DNA of 64,000 nucleotides from Salaquimonas pukyongi (GTDB lineage Bacteria > Pseudomonadota > Alphaproteobacteria > Rhizobiales > Rhizobiaceae), in the NCBI RefSeq assembly GCF_001953055.1, contig NZ_CP019044.1:744001-808000 (forward strand), given 5' to 3'. Shown here one piece after another: positions 51,661 to 59,894 of the stretch. How positions within the stretch are numbered: the stretch's first letter is position 1; each line of letters opens with the position of its first letter. A program made the translations under genes and the position numbers. The notes under the pieces were generated by a model. It saw nothing but the letters and a program-made list of their open reading frames with translations, ran no database searches and had not been told where the DNA came from.

Positions 51661-51693
51661 CATGTTCAACAAACTTGATTTTTGTTGAACATG
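51661..51693. repeat. Perfect 13-bp inverted repeat upstream of pyk
   Basis: CATGTTCAACAAA (51661-51673) and TTTGTTGAACATG (51681-51693) are exact reverse complements with a 7-base loop CTTGATT. AT-rich and not followed by a T-run. Could be an operator or part of a second terminator; no regulator is known. Confidence 0.75.
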
Positions 51694-51894
51694 CGATCGG
51701 TCCTGTTTCCTCAACACACCATTGCCGCTGCTTGTCATGTCCAATTGTCAGACGTTTGGATGCCGAATGTCTGGTCGGGGTTCCTGATGTTCGCCATCTT
51801 TCTCTCCAACGCCATTGAAAGCGCGGTGGCGATAATTTAAACGATTGAATTAGCTGTCTTCAGGCATTTACCTTCTCCAACCCAAAAGCCATTC

Positions 51895-53343
51895 ATGAAA
51901 CGCGACAACTATACCAAGATCATAGCCACCATCGGCCCTTCCAGTTCCGACTACAAAACCATCAAGGCGCTGTTCAAGGCGGGCGTGGACGTGTTCCGCC
52001 TGAATTTTTCCCATGGCACCCATGAAGATCATGCCGAGCGCCACGCCACCATTCGCAAAATCGAGGAAGAGGAGGGCAGGCCGATCGGTATCCTGGCCGA
52101 CATGCAGGGGCCGAAACTGCGCATCGGTACGTTTCATCGCGGCCAGGAAACGTTGAAGCGCGGCCAGAAGATCGAACTGCATCTTTCCAAATTCGTCGGT
52201 GACGTCACCAAGGTAAGCCTGCCGCACAAGGAGATTTTCGCCGCCATCAAGCCCGGCGAGGATCTGCTGGTTAATGATGGCCGTCTGCGTCTCAAGGTGG
52301 AGGAAAACGACGGAAAGGTAATCACGGCAAAGGCCGTAAACGGCGGGATGATTGCCGACCGCAAGGGCGTGAACGTGCCAGGCACGGTACTGCCCATCAA
52401 TATCCTGACGAAGAAGGATCGCGAGGATCTGGAATTCGCCCTGTCCCTGGGTGTGGAGTGGATTGCCTTGTCCTTTGTCCAGACGCCCGATGACATCCAC
52501 AAGGCACGTCATATCATAAAGGGCCGCGCCCGCCTTCTGGCGAAGATTGAAAAACCGTCGGCGGTCAATAATCTCAACGGCATTGTCGGACTGGCCGATG
52601 CGGTCATGGTTGCCCGGGGTGATCTTGGTGTGGAGATGCCCGCAGAGCACGTGCCGCAGATTCAGAAGAAAATCATCACTGCCTGCCGCCGGGAGGGCAA
52701 GCCGGTAATCGTGGCAACGCAGATGCTGGAATCGATGATTTCAGAACCCGTTGCCACCAGGGCAGAGGCCTCTGACGTTGCCAATGCAGTTTATGCCGGT
52801 GCCGATGCGGTCATGCTGTCGGGGGAAACGGCAGCCGGAAAATACCCGGTGGAAGCGGTACGGACCATGGAACGCATCGTCGATGCCACCGAACGCGATC
52901 CTGACTTTGACAACATCCTGCACGCAACGCCAATGGAGATCGAGGAAAACGACAGCGACGCCATCGCATCTGCCGCCTGCGATGTCGCGCGCACCAGGGG
53001 ATGTGCGGCGATCTCCACCTTTACCAAAACCGGTTCGACGGTCCGCCGCGTATCGCGCTTGCGCACTCTTGTTCCCGTGCTGGGGCTGACCCCCGATGCA
53101 ACCGTGGCGCGGCAGTTGTGCCTGACCTGGGGTGTACACAGCGTCAAGACACGGGACGATGTCGAGAATTTCTCCGACATGGTCGGCAAGTCAACGCGCA
53201 TTGCCCGGCGTGAGAAGCTGGCGAAGAACGGCGACAGGGTGGTGATTACCGCTGGCGTGCCGTTCGGCACGGCCGGAAGCACCAACATTCTGCGCGTTGC
53301 CGTTGTCGGCGAGCACGAACATAGCGGCGAGAAATTCCGCTGA
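51895..53343 (+). CDS. pyk: Pyruvate kinase
   Basis: Glycolytic enzyme converting phosphoenolpyruvate and ADP to pyruvate and ATP, 482 residues. Signatures: KIIATIGPSSSDYKTIKALFKAGVDVFRLNFSHG at the N-terminus, the active-site segment RLLAKIEKPSAVNNL and VMVARGDLGVEMP, and the C-terminal regulatory-type domain (GVHSVKTRDDVENF). The start ATG at 51895 is preceded by TTCTCC-type context without a strong Shine-Dalgarno. Confidence 0.98.
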   Translation: MKRDNYTKIIATIGPSSSDYKTIKALFKAGVDVFRLNFSHGTHEDHAERHATIRKIEEEEGRPIGILADMQGPKLRIGTFHRGQETLKRGQKIELHLSKFVGDVTKVSLPHKEIFAAIKPGEDLLVNDGRLRLKVEENDGKVITAKAVNGGMIADRKGVNVPGTVLPINILTKKDREDLEFALSLGVEWIALSFVQTPDDIHKARHIIKGRARLLAKIEKPSAVNNLNGIVGLADAVMVARGDLGVEMPAEHVPQIQKKIITACRREGKPVIVATQMLESMISEPVATRAEASDVANAVYAGADAVMLSGETAAGKYPVEAVRTMERIVDATERDPDFDNILHATPMEIEENDSDAIASAACDVARTRGCAAISTFTKTGSTVRRVSRLRTLVPVLGLTPDATVARQLCLTWGVHSVKTRDDVENFSDMVGKSTRIARREKLAKNGDRVVITAGVPFGTAGSTNILRVAVVGEHEHSGEKFR

Positions 53344-53360
53344 CGATTTAGCCTGAGTAG

Positions 53361-54764
53361 TTAGGAAACGCGGTTGCGCTCTACCGTCAGATGGGGAAAG
53401 CCGCTATCGGTCCTGGCGGCGATATCGCCGGTTACCGCTTCTTTCCAGCGATAACCCACCACAGCCCCCTTGCTTGCACCGGTGATGGTGTTGTCGGCGA
53501 TGTGGGTCGCACCGGCACCTTCCACCACGCTGACATAGATGCCGGTTTTCGAGCCGCGAATGACATTGGACGATGCCACCAGATCGCGCAGATACGGGCC
53601 CCATCCAAGCATCAGGCCGAAGTTCCTGGCATTCTCGATCACATTGCCGGTTACCACCGTGTCGGCTTCTGCCGAGATGCCCTCAAACCACAGATGATCG
53701 CCATCCTCATAAGGCGGCGGTGTGTCGATGTTGCGGATCAGGTTGCCGGAAACCACGGCCAGCCGTCCGCCCTGCAGGAAGTTGGCGAGCGATATGCCGC
53801 GTGCTCCGCCATCAATGATGTTGGAGGAGATCACCGCTCCCTCGAATTCGAACTCCGAATAGATCGCCGTTTCGCCCGAGCGCAGGCAGGTGTTCGAACT
53901 GATCTGCACGCCGCTTCCCGCATTGGAGCGGATTGCCGAAAAGGCGCAATCGGTAACATGGTTGTCGGCGATCATCACATTGGCGGCCCTGAAAACATTG
54001 ATGCCGTTGCCCCATTGGCCTGTGCCGCCATTGAGCGCGCCAATGCGTGATATGCGGTTGCCGCGTACCAGCGTGCCGTCTTCGCCCGGTGTCCAGCGGT
54101 GCACCAGAATGCCGCCATTGACACAGTCGCTCACCTCGTTGGAGAGGATTGACAGGCCGTGGTTTTCAAACCCGTATATGCCGCAGTCACCACCTGCACC
54201 GGTCACCTTGCTGCGTTCGATACGCCCGGCCGAGCGGTCGATCTGAATGCCTTTTTCGATGCTGCCGACCACAAGACAGTTGTCGACCACGGCATGATCG
54301 ACATTTGTCAGGCGAAGGGCTGCCTCGGCATAGGAATGCAATCCCCGGTTAGCGCCATCGAGCACCAGACCGGTCAGTTCCACATGGGAGCCGTTCTCGC
54401 CGATGATGAAATGCCCATTGCCCGAATAAATCAGCCGCGAAGCGCCCGGTACTCCCATCAGCCGCGTATTGGCCGGCAGGAGGATGTTGGAGACGAAGTA
54501 GTTTCCCGGCGGCAGGAAAACGGGTTTGTTCTCGCTTGCCGCTTTGTCCAGGATCGACTGGAAAAGGCGGCTCTGGTCGTCAATGGCGCCAGGGCGCAGG
54601 CCCAGTTCGTTGGCATTGGCGGTCCCGCGCAGTTCAGCCAGCGAAAAAAGCGTGTCGCCGGCTTCGCTGTCGGCTGTATTTGCAGCAGAAGGAGTCAGCA
54701 ATGGCGCTGCCATCGCCGGCGTGGCGGCCAGGGCTGCAAGAAACTTTCTCCGATTGGTACGCAT
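53361..54764 (-). CDS. TAT-exported repetitive parallel beta-helix protein (TIGR03808-like)
   Basis: Exported protein of 467 residues with a Tat signal (MRTNRRKFLAALAATPAMAAPLLTPSAA) and many short repeats of the NNxI/GNxI type (for instance SGNLIRNI, TGNVIENA, SSNVIRGS, ADNTITGA), which predict a right-handed parallel beta helix like pectate-lyase-fold proteins. The RR motif plus repeats match the alphaproteobacterial family TIGR03808. Start 54764 opens the signal peptide; the frame is open to 54938. Substrate unknown. It converges with pyk, 17 bases apart. Confidence 0.88.
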   Translation of the reverse strand: MRTNRRKFLAALAATPAMAAPLLTPSAANTADSEAGDTLFSLAELRGTANANELGLRPGAIDDQSRLFQSILDKAASENKPVFLPPGNYFVSNILLPANTRLMGVPGASRLIYSGNGHFIIGENGSHVELTGLVLDGANRGLHSYAEAALRLTNVDHAVVDNCLVVGSIEKGIQIDRSAGRIERSKVTGAGGDCGIYGFENHGLSILSNEVSDCVNGGILVHRWTPGEDGTLVRGNRISRIGALNGGTGQWGNGINVFRAANVMIADNHVTDCAFSAIRSNAGSGVQISSNTCLRSGETAIYSEFEFEGAVISSNIIDGGARGISLANFLQGGRLAVVSGNLIRNIDTPPPYEDGDHLWFEGISAEADTVVTGNVIENARNFGLMLGWGPYLRDLVASSNVIRGSKTGIYVSVVEGAGATHIADNTITGASKGAVVGYRWKEAVTGDIAARTDSGFPHLTVERNRVS

Positions 54765-55011
54765 AAAACACCTTCTTCCCTGCGGGCCTGTATCTGAAGG
54801 GCAAGCTGCAGGAACCGTGCCAGCTGCAATTGCCCCCGTTTCCACGCAAAAGTCTCGATATGGAACAGTTTTGAAGGCGTTGTTCCCACAGCGGGAGCAA
54901 GCAAAACCAAGCCTGCCGATTGCGGCGCTTCCAGCCATGGCCTATATCCGGGGCGACACAGATTCACGCGGTTTGCCGAGTGCTGCGCAAACCCGCAAGG
55001 GGAGAGACTTC

Positions 55012-56505
55012 ATGCTGGAAGAAGGCCGTATCTATCTGGGAACCAGCCGCAATCCTGATGATTCGATCAACAAGGGCGAATATCTTGAATTGAAATATGC
55101 CAACCGGCACGGCCTTGTGACCGGTGCCACCGGTACCGGCAAGACGGTCTCGCTGCAGATTCTGGCTGAAGGCTTTTCCAACGCTGGCGTGCCGGTGTTC
55201 TGCGCCGATGTGAAAGGCGATGTTTCCGGCCTTGGCGCAAAGGGTGTTGAAAAGGATTTTCTGGCAAAGCGCGCCGACACCATCGGTTTCGACGATTACG
55301 AGTTTCAGGAGTTCCCGGTCATCTTCTGGGATCTGTTCGGAGAAAAGGGCCACCAGGCGCGCACCACAATTTCCGAGATGGGGCCGCTGATTCTCTCCCG
55401 TCTCATGGATCTGAGCGAAACCCAGGAAGGCATTCTCAACATGGCCTTCAAGATCGCCGACGATGAAGGCCTTCTGCTTCTCGATCTGAAGGATTTGCGC
55501 TCCCTGCTTTCCAACATGGCCGACCGGCGCAAGGAACTGAACGACGAATACGGCCTGGTTTCCACCCAGTCGATCGGTGCGATCCAGCGTCAGTTGCTGG
55601 TAATCGAACAACAGGGTGGCGAGGCGTTTTTCGGCGAACCGGCCCTTGATATCCGTGATCTGATGCGCACCACACGCGATGGCCGCGGCGCAGTCAGCAT
55701 TCTGGCTGCCGACAAGCTGATGTCCTCACCACGGCTTTATGCCACTTTCCTGCTCTGGCTGTTGTCCGAGCTGTTCGAGGAACTGCCCGAGGTCGGCGAT
55801 CCCGACAGGCCGAAGCTGGTCTTCTTCTTCGACGAGGCTCACCTGCTGTTTGACGAGGCACCCAAAGTGCTGATCGAAAAGGTCGAACAGGTCGTCAAGC
55901 TGATCCGTTCCAAGGGGGTAGGGGTGTTTTTCGTCACCCAGAACCCACTGGACATTCCCGATGCGGTCTTGTCGCAGCTTGGCAACCGGGTTCAGCATGC
56001 GCTCAGGGCGTATACACCGCGGGAGGCAAAGGCGGTCAAGACGGCAGCCGATACCTTCCGCCCCAACCCTGCCTTTGACGCCGAAGACGTGATCAAAAAT
56101 CTCGGCGTCGGCGAGGCGCTGGTTTCCACCCTGGAGTCAAAGGGTATTCCTTCCATCGTGCAGCGCACGCTGATCCGCCCGCCCTCCTCGCGCCTTGGAC
56201 CGCTGGATGAGCGCGAGCGCAAGGACCTCATGGGCGTGAGCCCGGTCGCAGGCGAATACGACAGGGATATCGATCGCGAATCGGCCTATGAGGTGTTGCA
56301 GGAGCGCGCCGAAAAGGCAGCGAAAGAGGAAGCCGAGCGCAAGAAGCGCGAGGAATACGAATACAAGCAGAAGAAGAAAACCCGTTCCTCCGGGCGCAAG
56401 CGGCAATCGGTAACCGAAGCTGCCGTCAAGTCGATTGCCCGCTCCGTGGCAAGTTCCCTCGGCCGGGCGCTGGTACGGGGCATTCTCGGCAGCCTGAAGC
56501 GCTGA
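55012..56505 (+). CDS. HerA-like helicase/ATPase (DUF853)
   Basis: DUF853 family ATPase of 497 residues related to HerA/FtsK P-loop motors. Walker A is GATGTGKT (38-45), Walker B LVFFFDEAHLLF, with an arginine-finger-type C-terminal region; a strongly basic tail (KKREEYEYKQKKKTRSSGRKRQ) ends the protein. The ATG at 55012 (MLEEGRIYLGTSRN) has GGGGAGAG upstream; a longer frame from 54526 overlaps the divergent TAT gene. Its cellular role is unknown. No nuclease (NurA) or other defence gene is adjacent. Confidence 0.88.
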   Translation: MLEEGRIYLGTSRNPDDSINKGEYLELKYANRHGLVTGATGTGKTVSLQILAEGFSNAGVPVFCADVKGDVSGLGAKGVEKDFLAKRADTIGFDDYEFQEFPVIFWDLFGEKGHQARTTISEMGPLILSRLMDLSETQEGILNMAFKIADDEGLLLLDLKDLRSLLSNMADRRKELNDEYGLVSTQSIGAIQRQLLVIEQQGGEAFFGEPALDIRDLMRTTRDGRGAVSILAADKLMSSPRLYATFLLWLLSELFEELPEVGDPDRPKLVFFFDEAHLLFDEAPKVLIEKVEQVVKLIRSKGVGVFFVTQNPLDIPDAVLSQLGNRVQHALRAYTPREAKAVKTAADTFRPNPAFDAEDVIKNLGVGEALVSTLESKGIPSIVQRTLIRPPSSRLGPLDERERKDLMGVSPVAGEYDRDIDRESAYEVLQERAEKAAKEEAERKKREEYEYKQKKKTRSSGRKRQSVTEAAVKSIARSVASSLGRALVRGILGSLKR

Positions 56506-57165
56506 TCAGCTTTTGAGAAGTCCGGTCAGATCCTTCAGCACGCGGCTTGGCTCAAGATCGGTGTATTCGTCCGGCTGGCCCGTCCGGTTGACCCAGGCGC
56601 AATCGAATCCGAAAGCGGTTGCCCCGGCAATATCCCAGCGGTTGGACGACTGGAAACTTACCCGCTCCCGCTCGATCTTCCAGTAGTCGGTGACCATCCG
56701 GTAGGTTTCCGGCGATGTCTTGAACACCATAAGCGGATGGACGGAAAAGACCTCGTCCAGCAGGTCTTCAAGACCGGCGGAAGCAACCGCACTGTTGAGC
56801 ATGTCGGGCGAACCGTTGGAAAGAATGGCAGTCCTTGCCCCGTTTTCCTTCAGGGTCTTGAGCACGCCTGGAACCTCGCTGTAGCAGTCAAGCGCCATAT
56901 AGGCATCCAGCAATGCCTTGCGGGCTTCCTTGTTGGTATCGGGAACGCTTGCAAGTGCGAAATCCAGGGCTTCTTCGGTGAGCGACCAGAAATCCCGGTA
57001 TTTGCCCATGCTTGAGCGGGTCCAACTGTATTCAAGCTGCTTGTTGCGCCAGATTTCCGAAACCCGCGCTGCATTTTTTCCGACCTTTCCGGCGTGACGG
57101 GCAACGGCGGAATGAACGTCAAACAGCGTGCCATAGGCATCGAACACATAACAGGTGTAGGCCAT
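56506..57165 (-). CDS. Haloacid dehalogenase type II (L-2-haloacid dehalogenase-like)
   Basis: HAD-superfamily hydrolase of 219 residues in the L-2-haloacid dehalogenase group: catalytic Asp in YVFDAYGTLFDVHSAVARH, motif II RTAILSNGSPDML, motif III Lys in MVFKTSPETYRMV, and the specificity loop SFQSSNRWDIAGATAFGF. The enzyme class replaces halide of 2-haloacids by hydroxyl; the true substrate is uncertain. Start 57165 has AGGAGG six bases upstream. Convergent with the HerA-like gene. Confidence 0.93.
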   Translation of the reverse strand: MAYTCYVFDAYGTLFDVHSAVARHAGKVGKNAARVSEIWRNKQLEYSWTRSSMGKYRDFWSLTEEALDFALASVPDTNKEARKALLDAYMALDCYSEVPGVLKTLKENGARTAILSNGSPDMLNSAVASAGLEDLLDEVFSVHPLMVFKTSPETYRMVTDYWKIERERVSFQSSNRWDIAGATAFGFDCAWVNRTGQPDEYTDLEPSRVLKDLTGLLKS

Positions 57166-57334
57166 GAAACCTCCTGGCATATCTTGCGGGTTCGGAAGAT
57201 CGCGTATTCCCGGTACCAATACAAGCAACGAATTGGCCGGAAAAGCGTTGCATCAGTGACGGCCTGTGCCTAGATTCACAGGGACGCGCCGAGCGCCGCA
57301 AGGCGGCAAACCCATTTAACAACAGGAGAATTCA

Positions 57335-57943
57335 ATGTCTTTCGAATTGCCCGATCTTCCCTATGCCTATGATGCGCTGGACCCTTTCATGTCTGCTGAA
57401 ACGCTTGAATTTCACCATGACAAGCACCATCAGGCCTATGTCACCAACGGCAACAAGCTGCTGGCCGATTCAGGCCTGGACGGCAAAAGCCTGGAAGAAA
57501 TCGTCAAGGAAAGCTACGGCGAAAATCCCGGCCTCTTCAACAATGCCGGCCAGCATTACAACCACATCCATTTCTGGAAATGGATGAAGAAGGATGGCGG
57601 TGGCGGGGCTTCCAAAATCCCCGGCAATCTGCTCAAGGCAATCGAAAGCGATCTTGGTGGTTACGACAAGATGCGCGAGGATTTCATGAACGCCGGCGCA
57701 ACCCAGTTCGGTTCCGGCTGGTGCTGGCTTGCGGTCAAGGACGGCAAGCTGGAAATCATGAAAACCCCCAATGGCGAAAATCCGCTTATTCACAAGGCCA
57801 GCCCCATTCTCGGCTGCGATGTCTGGGAGCATTCCTATTACATCGACTACCGCAATGCGCGGCCGAAATACCTGGAAGCGTTCGTGGACAGCCTCGTTAA
57901 CTGGGAGTATGCGGCGGAAATGTTCGAGTCCGCCACGTCCTGA
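57335..57943 (+). CDS. sodB: Fe/Mn superoxide dismutase
   Basis: Superoxide dismutase of 202 residues. Metal ligands: His in EFHHDKHHQAYV, His in NAGQHYNHIHFW, and Asp/His in CDVWEHSYYIDY. The sequence GGGGASKIPGNLLKAIES and the overall length fit the Fe-type SodB of alphaproteobacteria, but iron versus manganese cannot be decided with certainty. A clear Shine-Dalgarno (AGGAGA) precedes the ATG at 57335. A terminator follows. Confidence 0.97.
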   Translation: MSFELPDLPYAYDALDPFMSAETLEFHHDKHHQAYVTNGNKLLADSGLDGKSLEEIVKESYGENPGLFNNAGQHYNHIHFWKWMKKDGGGGASKIPGNLLKAIESDLGGYDKMREDFMNAGATQFGSGWCWLAVKDGKLEIMKTPNGENPLIHKASPILGCDVWEHSYYIDYRNARPKYLEAFVDSLVNWEYAAEMFESATS

Positions 57944-57971
57944 GAAAATCTATAAAACCAGGCTGATGAAG

Positions 57972-58004
57972 ACCCGGACCGGATTCGAACCGGCCCGGGT
58001 TTTT
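57972..58004 (+). terminator. Terminator after sodB
   Basis: ACCCGG-A-CCGG (57972-57982) and CCGG-C-CCGGGT (57990-58000), loop ATTCGAA, then TTTTTC. A strong intrinsic terminator. Its loop GGATTCGAACC resembles a tRNA T-arm but there is no tRNA. Confidence 0.85.
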
Positions 58005-58172
58005 CTTTGTTCGCAGTTCATTGACAAAGTGTTGAACATACGGCGCCCGGCAACTGTGTTACCCTTCCCCATCGGCAGGAAACTCGCCGTTGGGGGATTA
58101 GTGCGCCGGCATTCTTGCTGGCGGGAAAACAAGCTGTGGCAGGCACCGCCTGTCCATCAATGGGAGCATGAA

Positions 58173-58622
58173 ATGAAAAAACTGGTAGTTGCGTCCATCC
58201 TGACGGCAACCCTCACCGCCGGCGCTGCCATCGCAGCGTCCCATGGCGCCGATCCGATTGCCACCCGCAAGAACGGCATGCAGGGCGTTGGTCTTGCCAT
58301 GGGCACCCTTGCAGCAATGGCGAAGGGAGAAGCACCGTTCAACGAAAAATCGGCCCTGTCGGCGCTGAAACTGATGAACTATGTTGCTGCAACTTTCGAG
58401 CAGCATTTTCCTGAGGGTTCCAACAGTGGCGGCGATACCACCGCTGCACCGAAAATCTGGGAGGACATGGCCGGGTTCAAGGCCGCAGTGGCAAAACTCC
58501 AAACCGATACGGCTGCCGCCATTGAAGCAGCGCCCGCATCGGCGGAAGCACTGGGTCCGATCATGGGTTCTGTGGGAGGCAACTGCAAATCCTGCCACGA
58601 AAGCTTCCGTGTAAAGAAATGA
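58173..58622 (+). CDS. Class II cytochrome c (cytochrome c'-like)
   Basis: Periplasmic c-type cytochrome of 149 residues with a signal peptide (MKKLVVASILTATLTAGAAIAASHG) and one C-terminal heme site CKSCH (NCKSCHESFRVKK), as in four-helix-bundle cytochromes c'. Such proteins bind NO or act in electron transfer. Start at 58173; two other in-frame starts further upstream are less likely. It is followed 46 bases later by a diheme cytochrome. Confidence 0.93.
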   Translation: MKKLVVASILTATLTAGAAIAASHGADPIATRKNGMQGVGLAMGTLAAMAKGEAPFNEKSALSALKLMNYVAATFEQHFPEGSNSGGDTTAAPKIWEDMAGFKAAVAKLQTDTAAAIEAAPASAEALGPIMGSVGGNCKSCHESFRVKK

Positions 58623-58668
58623 TCGAATACCCTGCTATGATGCACGCCCATTGAGCAGGATAATGATC

Positions 58669-59586
58669 ATGATGAAAAAACTGATTGCCGCTGCGCTGCT
58701 GATTGGCGTGGCGGCACTTGCCGTCTTCTGGTGGCTGTCCGCACCGGCAGCGCTGAGCGAAGAGCAGCGTGCAAGCCTCACCGAAGGTGATGCTGCTGCC
58801 GGTGAAACAATGTTCTGGGCGGGCGGCTGCGGCTCCTGCCATGCGGAAAAATCTGCCAAGGGCGATGCCAAGAAATTGCTGGGTGGCGGACACCGGCTCA
58901 ACACCCCGGCAGGCATTTTCGTCACGCCGAACATCTCGCCCGATGGAGAAACCGGCATCGGCAACTGGACCCTGGAGCAGTTCGCCAATGCCATGTGGAA
59001 TGGCGTCTCACCCGGTGGCAGGCACTATTATCCTTCCTTTCCCTATTCGTCCTATATTCGGATGACCGGCGAAGATATCTCGAACCTGTTTGCCTATCTG
59101 AAGACGCTGGAGCCTGTTTCGCGCGCCAACGAACCCCACGACCTGCCACTGCCGCTGAACTTCCGCCGTGGCATCGGCCTGTGGAAGACGGCTTTTCTGG
59201 ATGCGGCACCGGTCAAGCAGGATATCGATGCGGACGAAATGCTGCTGCGCGGCCGCTATCTGGTGGAAGGACCGGGCCATTGCGGCGAATGCCACACCCC
59301 GCGCACGGTCTTTGGTTTTGGCGGCATGGACGAAAGCCGCTGGCTTGCCGGTGGCCCGGCACCGGAGGGCGATGGAAAAATCCCCAACATCACTCCCCAT
59401 GAAAAGGGCTTGGAAAGCTGGAGTGCCGGCGACATCGCAAGCTATCTGGAATCAGGGTTTACCCCCGATTTCGATTCGGTCGGTGGCACCATGGTCTCCG
59501 TCCAGGAAAACATGGCCAGGCTGAGCAAGGAGGATCGCGCCGCGATTGCAGCCTATCTCAAGGCGATTCCTGCTGTAGGCAACTAG
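58669..59586 (+). CDS. Diheme cytochrome c
   Basis: Membrane-anchored cytochrome c with about 305 residues: N-terminal hydrophobic anchor (LIAAALLIGVAALAVFWWL), and two heme sites CGSCH and CGECH, as in the cytochrome subunits of alcohol and sorbitol dehydrogenase complexes. Distal Met/His ligands are plausible but not assigned. Start taken at 58669; GCAGGA lies eight bases upstream. Its TAG stop is formed by the target site and first base of the following MITE-like element. Confidence 0.9.
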   Translation: MMKKLIAAALLIGVAALAVFWWLSAPAALSEEQRASLTEGDAAAGETMFWAGGCGSCHAEKSAKGDAKKLLGGGHRLNTPAGIFVTPNISPDGETGIGNWTLEQFANAMWNGVSPGGRHYYPSFPYSSYIRMTGEDISNLFAYLKTLEPVSRANEPHDLPLPLNFRRGIGLWKTAFLDAAPVKQDIDADEMLLRGRYLVEGPGHCGECHTPRTVFGFGGMDESRWLAGGPAPEGDGKIPNITPHEKGLESWSAGDIASYLESGFTPDFDSVGGTMVSVQENMARLSKEDRAAIAAYLKAIPAVGN

Positions 59587-59894
59587 AGCGTGTCCGGTTT
59601 AAATTAAAGCAGTTTGCATGGATGGATTTTTCGTTTCCGGCAAGGAGAACACCGCAGCGCGGTGCCTTGCCACCTCGCGAGGATTTCGACGAAGCCAGAA
59701 CGCAAAAGACACCACAGCCGGGCACTTAACATCATGAATGTATCGGGTTTTCTGCAATCGTTTGAACCTGGTTCCCTGCCCTTCGGGCAGCGTCGGAAAA
59801 TACTGACAGTGCCTGCACTGCGTCGCATTTTCCTCCTTGCCGAAGACCAAACTCCCGGCGCTCAAACGATTCCATTTAAGCCGGACACGCTCTA
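59584..59894. mobile_element. MITE-like element, copy 2 (long form)
   Basis: A 311-bp element bounded by TA dinucleotides (59584-59585 and 59893-59894) with 19-bp terminal inverted repeats, one mismatch (GAGCGTGTCCGGTTTAAAT and ATTTAAGCCGGACACGCTC). Internal arms CGGCAAGGAG (59638-59647) and CTCCTTGCCG (59833-59842), AATCGTTTGA (59756-59765) and TCAAACGATT (59862-59871), and a hairpin CTGCCC-TTC-GGGCAG (59776-59790) let it fold into a long stem. No transposase gene. The two flanking genes end exactly at its tips. Confidence 0.85.

Larger units (their letters stand above)
51596..51894. other. Intergenic region sucD / pyk
   Basis: 299 bases without a gene. It holds a possible terminator after sucD (51617-51648), and the perfect hairpin at 51661-51693. 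The remainder, 51694-51894, includes the pyk promoter region but no other recognisable element. Confidence 0.5.

Noticed and set aside
54526-55011. Longer start for the HerA-like ATPase
   Set aside because: It would overlap the divergent TAT-signal gene; the conserved N-terminus and Shine-Dalgarno point to 55012.
55012-56505. HerA-like ATPase as part of a phage defence system
   Set aside because: No nuclease, SIR2 or other defence partner is adjacent; neighbours are housekeeping or unrelated genes.
57979-57992. tRNA T-arm-like sequence GGATTCGAACC
   Set aside because: It is the loop and inner stem of the sodB terminator; no cloverleaf is possible.
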